Positions 56,011 to 64,000 of a stretch of 64,000 bases of DNA are shown here, piece by piece; position 1 is the first letter of the stretch, and each line of letters starts with the position of its first letter. A program made the translations under genes and the position numbers. The DNA is from Bromus sterilis (Eukaryota; Streptophyta; Magnoliopsida; Poales; Poaceae), in NCBI GenBank assembly GCA_950022295.1, contig OX465601.1, positions 114,285,501 to 114,349,500 of the forward strand, in the 5' to 3' direction. Under the pieces are notes generated by a model. The model was not told the DNA's origin. It saw only the letters and a list, made by a program, of their open reading frames with translations, and ran no database searches.

Positions 56011-57370
56011 GTAGCCCCCGAGTTCCTAGGGGACTCAAGGAGTCGCGTTGGGACTCAAATTCGTCAATGCTTTACTTATTGCAGGCGCGGCATAGCCGCG
56101 GGTCGCTGGCAGTTCTGAGCCATGAAAATACCTGTTTCTAGGGATTGCTAAGCTGAAAAGGGCCCAAGGAGTCGACTGGTCGAGCCTTGGTGAATTGCGC
56201 TAGTGGCAAATACCGCAGTAGCCCAATCAAGCTCACGTCCCTCTACATGAACTTGGAACGACCAGTGTCTAGCAAAGTCATGCGGCTGCAGGTCTTATAG
56301 GATCAATTGCCGCTAGTCTAAGCAAATAGCCTGAGCGCGTCCACTCGGCTATTTCTATCATGCGAGCGCATGGAAAAGATCGGGAGTGAAATCGCTCTGC
56401 GGCAAGTCCCAGCCCGGCCGTTCTGCGCAGCGGGGTCTTACCTACACGCTAAGCTTGCGTGGCATCTGGGTACAGTGTGTCGTAGCCCAGGTATAATTAT
56501 TTTTTATAGAGGCACTGAGCCTGGTTAGCGATGCACCCACTTGGAATAAACAATCAAGTGGGCTATTAGTAGTCACTCGCGGACCTTTAGCGAGCCCAAA
56601 CGAGGAAAATAAGAAAGCGCCCATTCGGGAGGTCGTCGAGTGAGCGAGTAGATCGCAGTGTTCAATACTTTGTGGAATTCTTGCGAGTAGTCACTCGAAT
56701 GCTTTACTGTCTTTGGGGTGAGGGAGCACCCGAACTCTATAAGTACGTTTATTTCTGCTAGTGATCACTCGAGAACGTGTCTGATTTTCTGGGTGAGGGA
56801 GCACCCGGACTCTGTTGATGTCGTAATTACTTTGTTGGTGCGAGCAGCCACTCGAGCACATCCTTTCCTTCCAGGTGAGGGAGCACCCGAGCTCGAGTAA
56901 AGGTACTCCCAATGGGAGTAAAATATTTTTGGAATAATATGAAAAACTTGTGAGGAGAGGGATGCTGACCGAAGATGCGTACTCAGTACGCGTTGCTGAG
57001 ATGCGACGTTGCTGGTCCGCCTGACAGGTTGGGTTGTCTTGGCATGCAAATGGAAATGACTTGATGCCCTGCCACCAAAAAATTTCGTAATGTGTGATGA
57101 TAGCCCTCGTTTTTCCCGCGTAGTGGGCGGTATGGTTAATGCACCGGTTGAGTTTTCCGTGCTTCTCGGCTATCGTGGGATCACGCCACGTCCGCTGGGT
57201 TCCAAGATTAACGGTGGTGATTTACGTGCCCCTACTGTTGGTTAAATACCGGGGGGTCTGGTGGGTTTAGATTTTCACCCAGCCATTGCCTTCTCCTGTT
57301 TGTCCTTCTTCTTCCTTCTTCGTTCTTTGCCTCCTGCCTTTTCTCTTTGCGCGGTTTGGCGGTGAGATCC
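56011..57370 (-). repeat. 3' internal region of E and presumed antisense promoter
   Basis: Contains three GGTGAGGGAGCACCCG motifs (about 56716, 56792, 56873), the complements of those in element D, and a region colinear with D up to about 57060. A TTAAATA box at 57242-57248, followed by CCGGGGGG, stands 129 bp before the first in-frame ATG (57371). It parallels the TATAAATAGCCCCC box of the antisense gene in D. Confidence 0.55.
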
Positions 57371-60300
57371 ATGTCCAAGCGTCCTCGCAGTGCAGCATAG
57401 GAGTCGGCGAGGATGACTGGTAGATGGGAGTGGTCTGCTTTTGGAGCCGCAAATCTGGATGATTTGGTGGTGGACGGCATGGTGGTGGATGGTGCAGCCC
57501 GGGTTCCTGGGGATGAGGAGGTTCCTGCGCCCCGTCCAGATGAACGGGTATGCTTTCAGAGCTTCTTGCCTCGTGGTTTTGCGCTTCCCGTTCATCCTTT
57601 CCTACGGGGGTTGCTTTTTGCCTATCAGTTGCAACTGCATGACTTGACCCCCAATGGGATTCTGCACATTGCCTGCTTTATCACGCTCTGTGAGGGTTTT
57701 TTGGGGATCTATCCCCATTGGGGCCTCTGGAAACGTCTTTTCAATGTGAAGAGGACGAACTCTGAATATGCCATTGGGGGCATGGGTATTTCCATTAAGG
57801 AGAAGGCTGCCTATTTTTATCTGGAAAAGCTGGACTCCGTCTATACATGGCGGAAGAGTTGGTTTTATCTGAAGGATCATCGCGTTGAGGGGCAGCGATT
57901 TGGTCTTGCCCCTTTCGATCCTGCTGCGCGAGCGGTTAAGCGGTCTTCGTGGGCACATCTTTTGTCTGCTCGCGAGGTGTCTCTTATGGAGCCATGGGTG
58001 CAAAAGATCTCTACTTTGAAGGATGAGTTGACTAGTGGTCAACTTATCTCCGTGTTTATCAGGAGACGCGTGCAGCCGCTTCAGCATCGGGTGCGTCCCA
58101 TGTGGCAATACAATGGGTCCAATGACTCGACCAAGTGTTCGCCCGAGGAGTTCTCTGATGGTGACCTTTTGACTCGGGTTCAGCAAGTCACGAAGTGTAC
58201 GAGTATTGGGGAGGAGAGCCTCGTCCGTCCTTACTCTGCTGATTTGCCTCTTCCTCATGTACTTGCCTTGAATTTTCTATTTGTAATTTTGACTCATTTC
58301 TGTTGATTACTGATGTTGTTCTGATCTGTAGGATCATACTCCCTTGTTGAACAATCCGTCGCATCCTGAAGATGCGGAAATACTTGAGGAACCTAGTGCG
58401 GCTGATGCTGATCCTCTGCTTGCGAGTGACGGGGGTGCTTCGGGTGCTGATGATGTCGAGTCAGCGGGTGGTCGGCCGTCAGTTGTAGATGACTCTGGGG
58501 ATTCGAGTCCTCTGCGTGTCAAACGCACTCGCCCTTTGAGTGCGAGTGGTCGTGACGCAGCAGGTGACGGCGATGATTTGCCAGTAGTCGTACAACCTGC
58601 TGTGTCGTGTCCTCCTTCGTCTGCCCCGAAAAAATGCAAGTTCGAGATATTGCTTCGTCCGGGCGCTGCACCTGCTGGGTTAGTATAACTTTCTGATTGG
58701 TAATTTTGTTGTTTTTGTTTTGACTCATGTTCTGAAGATATGTTGCTTGTAGGACTGCTCCTGTTCCGGCTGCTTTTTCTGCGAGTACTGTTGCTGTTGA
58801 TTTTCGTTCGAATGACTCTGGCGTGGCGCCTGATCTACCAGCTGACTCTGCGACTCCTGTGGCTTCAGGTGCGGGGACGACCCCTGTGACTGTAGGTCCG
58901 GAGGGAACTCCTGCGACTACTCCGTCTGGGGCATCTGCTGCGGCTGCTGCGGCTCCTGGAGGGGACTTTCCTCCAGATGTCAAGCCAGTGATTCCTGAGG
59001 ATCACTTCTTGGAAAGGCGGGATCTTTCTGCTGAGGATAAGGCGAAGTTATTTGATCGCATGGCGGAGCAGGTATGGGATTTTCTTATCCTTCTAAACTT
59101 TGTTGGAGTAGCCCCCGAGGCTGCAAGCGATCATTTTTGATTGGTTGCAGTTTTTAGCTTGGGTTTTTCTCTCTTGTTGATCTTTTGAATATTGGGAGCA
59201 CGGCGGTGCTCCCAATGGGAGTAGCCCCTGAGGCTGCAAGCAATTATTTGTGATTGGTTGTAGTCTTGAGCTTGATTTTCTTCTTTCCTAGGATTTGACT
59301 GGTGTATTTACTTGAAATCAGCCTTTGTTCCGGATATGTGAACGTGTGCTGACTGATACTGATCGGTGGCGGCGTGCTCATGACTCGGTCCAGGGGAGCT
59401 TGACCGCTATGAGACGTGAGATCTTGATTCTTGGTCTTTGTTTCCTTTGCTAGTTGGTTTGTCTGACTGGTGTCCATTCCACAGGTCGCAATAAATGTGC
59501 TGACAAGCGGGCAGAGGCTGCGAAAAAGGAGCTCGCTGAGCTTCGGGCCGTTCTGGAATCCAAGGAAAGGGACCTGCAGGCGCAGCATGGTGAGCTCGAG
59601 CGGTTGCGGCGGGTGGAGGAGCAGTTTCTCCAGGTCGAGAAAGTTGAGTGCGAGCGCCTGCGGGACTTGGCGGGCTCTTTGGCTGGTTCATGGATTGTTC
59701 CTGTCTTCCGTTTACTGGGGTTTGTTCGACTCTTAAGTTCCTGGGTATTGAGTCTTCTTCCTTCTTCCAGGTTCTGCGGGTGTTGGGGCGGTGGAGGTGG
59801 CTGCTGCAGGATCAGGCACTCTCTGTAGTGCTGTGGATGCTGTCTCGGGCGCTGCTGTAGCTGTGGGGGATGTTTGCGCTCGGGCTTCAACTCTCCTGAA
59901 GCTTCTTCATGAGCATATGTTCCCGAATGAGTAAAAGAGGCCAGAAGGTCTTGATTCTCTGGTTGTTGCCTTCGGTCCGGATGGTGATCAGCTGGAGGGC
60001 TTGGTTCGCGAGAACGTGGTTGAGTGGGCTTGCCACGTCTATTGTTGTTCTTCTGGGGCATGGTGTCCCCATTGAGGATTCCATGGTGGATAGTCTTCCT
60101 GATTATACAGACGAGCAGAGTGCTCGCGCCACTCGGCTGGCCCGCCAGCTGCAGCTGGTTGTGGAGGCTGATAACTGTAATTCTTCAGCCGAGGAGTAGG
60201 GTGAACTGGTTTTTGTTTTGAAACTTTGAGCTGTAATGTGCCTCTTTCGGGGCGGTGGATCTTTTTTAATTCATGGAACTGCTTTTCTCTTTTGTGCTGC

Positions 60301-61160
60301 TTGTTGTCTCGTTTCTTTTGACTTGTTCCTCTTTGCGGTAGGCCACCCCGGGCGTTTCTCGGGCTTGGAATTTGCTGAAGGAGGATGCTCGCGAGGGTGC
60401 CTACGAGTCTGTTTGCTTGAGGCTAAAAGAGGCCGAGCGTGAGATCGTTCGCCTGAAAGGTGCTGTTGCAGTCCATCGCTCGAAACGTGAACGCGCTGAA
60501 GTTGTCTTGGATAGCTTGGCGTCTTGGGTGATAAAGTTGTCTGATCTTCTGAAGGGTGAGTTTGTCTCTTTTCGGCTTCTCGACTGTGCGAGTTCTTTTT
60601 CTTGTGCTTGCGGCTGATCTTTTGTTCTTCGTTACGAAGTGCTTGTTGGGCATTCTCGCGAGGAAGAGGAAGCTGTACAGTCGGAGTTGTTGCGGCTGGA
60701 GGACCCGGTTGTGCAGGCGAATAGTCCTTTCTGGATGGATAGGGCGCCATCTCGGGTGTTCGCCATTCTGCGGATGCGGGTTGAGAGGGTACCGCGGGCT
60801 CTTGAGTACTGTTGCGGGGTGTTTGGCAGAATCTTTGCTGAGTTTTATCCTTTGGATCCTGTCCCGGCTTCTCTTGAAAAGCTTTGTCGGGTGTTCTCTC
60901 AGCCTGCGGACCTTCGGCGTGTAGTCAATCGCCAGATTTATGCGGGGGCTCGTTGTGCTTTTGCCTTTGTCCATAGTCATTGGTCGGGGGTGGACATTAT
61001 GCTGGCGGCTCAAGGTCCTCCTGGTGGTCGAGCTCAGCAGATGGACGACCATTACGCCGTAGCGGACAAGCTTGCAAGTCAAGTTGTGAAGTGGGTGGTC
61101 GAAGAGAACGACTGTCGATTGGGTGCTCTGTGTAAAGTAAAATCGGAGCCTGGAGATTAG
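57371..61160 (+). pseudogene. Antisense gene of element E: gypsy-type transposon protein (PF04195-like), multi-exon
   Basis: The gene runs opposite to the element. The likely original ATG at 57371 (MSKRPRSAA) meets a TAG after nine codons; the frame reopens through the ATG at 57413. Exons inferred from GT/AG borders: to 58258, 58332-58678, 58753-59071, 59322-59415, 59485-59685, 59771-59934 or beyond, 60342-60555 and about 60660-61160. Exon 1 has FLPRGFALPVHPFLRGLLFA and LCEGFLGIYPHWGLWKRLF, the signature of the putative gypsy-type transposon domain. Later exons encode an Ala/Ser-rich linker, a long coiled coil (ADKRAEAAKKELAELRAVLE) and a C-terminal helical domain ending KVKSEPGD. Besides the early stop, exons near 59930-60020 carry a stop and frame breaks. 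Known Tat elements carry such antisense ORFs; their role is not established. Confidence 0.7.
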
Positions 61161-61323
61161 GCTTTGCTTGGCGCTGGTTCCTTTGCTGGACAACATGTGC
61201 TACTGTTCCCTTTTGTTTTACTTTGCTTGTCTGTTGTGAATGAATCATGTGTGGTACGGGTTAGTCTTGCTGGTTGCTAAGTCTTTGGCGAGGAAGTCTT
61301 TTGGGGGGTGGCTGCTGAGTGCA

Positions 61324-61526
61324 AGCCCCCGAGTGCTGACTTTTAAGTCGCGTGAGCGAGGAACGCCTCAGGGTGTGGATACTGCGGCGAGCCCCCGAGT
61401 GCCAATTTTTAAGTCGCGTAAGCGAAGAACGCTTCGGGGGGTGGCTGCTGCTGCGAGCCCCCGAGTGCCAATTTTTAAGTCGCGTGAGCGAAGAACGCCT
61501 CGGTGGGTGGTGCTTCGTGTGCGAGG
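61324..61526 (-). repeat. 66-bp tandem array, three units, in element E
   Basis: Units start at 61324, 61390 and 61456 with AGCCCCCGAGTGC(C/T), followed by TTTTTAAGTCGCGT and GAGCGAAGAACGCCTC. On the element strand the core reads GCACTCGGGGGCT, the same core as the 70-bp array of element D. The array lies at the same relative place (between pol and the antisense gene) and is cut by element F. Confidence 0.8.
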
Positions 61527-62705
61527 TGATGATAGTAATTTCTCGCCCTTCGTTGGTAAACCCCAAGAGGAAGCTATGATGTAGCACAGCAGAAAATTTC
61601 CCTCAGTGAAGATACCAAGGTTTGTCTCCAGTAGGACTCCGAAGATGATAAGTAGGTGTCAGCAGTGCAACTGACGCGGACATGCACACAGACGCAAATA
61701 ACTTTGTTCACAACGAAGTTCAGAGAGGTTGTCAATCTCTCTGGTCTTGTTGTTCACAAAGGATCAAACACAAGGGATAATGATAGCAACTGAAAGTAAA
61801 AACAGAAAAGTAAATGAGTGTGGAAACAGTGATGAAGATATGGACCGGGATACGTGATGTTCACTAGTGATGTCTCTCTCTCAAAAGACGATAAAACTGC
61901 TATGCGAGGTGAACAAATTACAGAAGGGCAATTGACAGGATTATGAATGCACCGCGATGCTAACTATGCTACAAAAGAAAGGAAGAGGCTCAAAAGCATG
62001 GGCAGAACGCCAAAATAAGTAGACCGAAATCCAACTGCATCTACTACTAATCATCCACCTTGAGATATCTATCCAGAACATCTCGCTGGTATTATGTTGC
62101 GAGCCCCACCCAAAGTGTAAACCCAAAGCAAGAGACAACTGCATTAAAAAGCACTTTGCATAAAGTAAACAATCCTTGCAACCGCGGTTACAAGCACCGT
62201 TGTTTTCCCCCTTGTGGCAACAACACATCCCCTAGACTCATGTTTCTGTCGCTCAAGCGTGTCATCAGGGGGCATGAACCCATAATCGAGCATAACGTTC
62301 CCTCTTGGGGTTACTACCTACTACTTGGCCAAAGCAATAAACAGCAACGGAGAACATGCAAGAATTACTTAAAAACAAAAATATAAGAGATAAGAACCAA
62401 ATATATTACTCAATCACAATCTGAACATAATCTCATAATCCATCAGATCCCATCAAACTCAGCATAGCAACAACAGAAAGATTACAAAAGTGCCTCGATC
62501 ATGTAGGGAAGCTCACGAGGTCTCAACCATGAAGAACAAAGAGGGGACTAGAACATCACATAGCTACTGATCACGGACCCATGGTCCAAAGGAAACTACT
62601 CACAGCACATCCGGGAAGCAGCCATGGTGGAGAGGAGACTCCCGGAGGTCGGCCCTCCCTCCGGCAGGGTGCCGGGAAGAGGTCTGTTGGTGCTCCCGAT
62701 CTCGG
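61527..62705 (-). repeat. Element F: truncated 3' LTR, Athila-like (A/B family)
   Basis: Starts TGATGATAGTAATTTCTCGC and aligns with the LTRs of element A to GATCTCGG at 62705. The remaining ~430 bp of the LTR and about 2.6 kb of internal sequence are deleted. The sequence passes directly into internal sequence equivalent to 32050 of element B. The flank CGAGG (61522-61526) is the presumed TSD half. Confidence 0.8.
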
Positions 62706-62956
62706 TGATTTTATTCGAATTTTTCTGTCAAGGGACAGAATCTGTTTTCTCGACAGCATGTCACAACTTTTGCTTCCCTTATCATAAGAGGCTATAACTT
62801 GGCACAAAGCTGAAAAATAAAGATACAATGATGTTGCTACAGTAGTAACAAGCATCAAGACACAACAAAAGAAAAAAGAAACCTAATTTGTTGTGGGCTG
62901 CCTCCCAAAAGCGCTTTCTTTTATGCCTTTAAGCTAGGCATGATGAAAAAGAAGAA

Positions 62957-63649
62957 TCAAGTTTTATCAAGAGAAAGAGAATAACTAGCCCGAGTAACGC
63001 ACTCAAAAGGTAACTTGATTTTCTTTCTAGGGAAGTGTTCCATCCCTTTCTTGAGAGGGAATTGGAATTTTATATTCCCCTCTTTCATGTCAATAACCGC
63101 ACCAACGGTGCGAAGAAAAGGACGTCCCAAAATAATTGGACACAAAGGTTCACACTCTATATCCATAACAATAAAATCAACGGGAACATAGTTGTCATTG
63201 ACAATGATAAGAACATCGTCGATCTTCCCCAAGGGTTTATTTACGGAAGAATCAACAAGACGAACACCAAAAGAACAAGGCTCAAAGGGCTTCAATTCAA
63301 ACATATCATATATTCTTTTGGGAATAACGGAGGTACTAGCTCCAACATCACATAAAGCATAACAAGAGAAGTTATTTAATTTAATTTTTATCATAGGGTC
63401 CCAACCATCATCTAGCTTCCTAGGTATGGAGGCTTCTACTCTAAGCTTCTCCTCCCTAGCTTTGATGAGAGAATTTGTGATATGCTCCGTGAAGGCAAGA
63501 TTAAGCGTGCTAGTGTGGGGGTCTCTAGACATTTTGTGTAGCAAGCTAATAACTTCTAAGAGGGTGCAACTATCAAAATCAATATCACTACTATCAAAGG
63601 TGGTAGTAGTGTCGTCTAGGCTCACTTGTTTGAAACCCTCTATGTTCAT
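62957..63649 (-). CDS. Retropepsin-like protease region of element F, 230 aa
   Basis: An open frame through SRDPHTSTLNLAFTEHITNS, IPRKLDDGWDPMIKIKLNNF, the active-site-like CDVGASTSVIP, and the C-terminal CPIILGRPFLRTVGAVIDM. Unlike the element B copy it has no stop after the active site. The ATG at 63649 is only the first Met of the frame. Upstream the frame stays open apart from one TAG near 63810, so the protease is normally part of a longer Gag-Pro frame. The first motif residue after Asp is Val (Ile in B) rather than Ser/Thr. Confidence 0.7.
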   Translation of the reverse strand: MNIEGFKQVSLDDTTTTFDSSDIDFDSCTLLEVISLLHKMSRDPHTSTLNLAFTEHITNSLIKAREEKLRVEASIPRKLDDGWDPMIKIKLNNFSCYALCDVGASTSVIPKRIYDMFELKPFEPCSFGVRLVDSSVNKPLGKIDDVLIIVNDNYVPVDFIVMDIECEPLCPIILGRPFLRTVGAVIDMKEGNIKFQFPLKKGMEHFPRKKIKLPFECVTRASYSLSLDKT

Positions 63650-64000
63650 AGGAGTTTCTTCATCTTTGGTTGAGGTATTAGCATCACCATTAATAGGTCC
63701 AACGGGACTAGGAGTGCATTGGGTGCTAATAGTTTGGGTGTCCTCAACAATTTGGATAGTGGCAACTGTGTGGTGTGTAGGAAGGCTCTTAATTCTATCC
63801 TCTTCCTATTTTTCTCGAGCCCACCTTTCTTTAAGTTTAGCCATCATCCTAATATTTTCATTAATTTGCAATTGGATAGCATTAATAGGAGTGGCTTTAT
63901 TCTCCTCAAGGGGAGAGGTTCTAATTTTAAGCATCTCAATATCAAGGGTTAAGCTTTCTACCTTCAAAGAGAGATTATCTAATTTAGCTAATTTCTCCTC
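63650..64000 (-). pseudogene. Gag C-terminal part of element F, partial
   Basis: Minus-strand codons read LAKLDNLSLKVESLTLDIEM, ENIRMMAKLKERWAREK, then a TAG near 63810, and continue into the protease frame. This is the coiled-coil tail equivalent to 33062-33330 of element B. It runs off the window edge. Confidence 0.6.

Larger units (their letters stand above)
55564..61526 (-). mobile_element. Element E: Tat-lineage gypsy (related to D), only the 3' part in the window
   Basis: On the minus strand the unit ends with a 447-bp LTR (55564-56010) preceded by the polypurine string ACTCGGGGGCTAC. Before that come the GGGTGCTCCCTCACC repeat region, an antisense gene (57371-61160, + strand) and a 66-bp tandem array. 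Pol, gag and the other LTR are not seen, because element F begins at 61527. The insertion lies in the LTR of element C; the flank ACAAG is the presumed TSD. LTR length, ends, TATA inverted repeat and 3' region match element D. Confidence 0.82.
62706..64000 (-). mobile_element. Element F: internal part (B-type), continues beyond the window
   Basis: Colinear with element B from about 32054 to 33320: non-coding segment, protease, and the C-terminal part of gag. The orientation is minus, like A, B and C. The rest of gag, the primer site and the other LTR should follow right of 64000. Confidence 0.8.

Overview
The window looks like nuclear DNA of a Triticeae grass (wheat, barley or Aegilops type). 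The basis is the very high load of nested LTR retrotransposons with tRNA-Asp-primed (Athila-like) and Tat-type structures that I recognise as typical of Triticeae, plus CACTA, Harbinger, Mutator and LINE debris around one spliced host gene. No database was searched, so family names are tentative. Element boundaries come from TG...CA ends, target-site duplications (TSDs), primer sites and pairwise comparison inside the window.

Left part (1-18.3 kb). This holds a fragment of a TGTGACGCC-ended repeat, a gene-like fragment split by a solo LTR (401-2016, TSD ATCGT), a CACTA end, another LTR, and a Harbinger-type DNA transposon (4773-8464, TSD TAA). The Harbinger element carries a broken ORF and is itself interrupted by a solo LTR. 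It ends about 110 bp upstream of the only convincing host gene (8578-13337, + strand). Nine of that gene's ten exons can be placed with canonical splice sites and matching phases; its N-terminus looks like a plastid transit peptide and its function is unknown. Its first intron holds a Mutator-like element with a 9-bp TSD. Downstream lie two nested LINE remnants, a MITE and a decayed LTR-like stretch.

Middle (18.3-36.7 kb). An old minus-strand gypsy remnant was hit twice: by a complete Tat-lineage element D (18344-27651, + strand, TSD AGTCT) and by a complete non-autonomous Athila-like element B (27753-36133, - strand, TSD ACGCT). Element D has decayed gag and pol, a dual RNase H, an eight-unit 70-bp tandem array, and an intact antisense ORF with a B3-like domain behind its own TATA box.

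Right part (36.7-64 kb). A MITE and a second TGTGACGCC repeat precede an Athila-like element C (- strand). C has an almost complete pol broken by stop codons, and it was broken up by later insertions. Element A (47033-53834, TSD GTGTT) sits in its gag. A Tat-type element E (55564-61526) sits in its upstream LTR. Element F (61527 onward) then cut into E. E carries an antisense multi-exon gene of the putative gypsy-type transposon (PF04195-like) kind.

The most interesting signal is that D and E share LTR type, polypurine tract and 3' internal region, but carry two unrelated antisense genes in the same slot.
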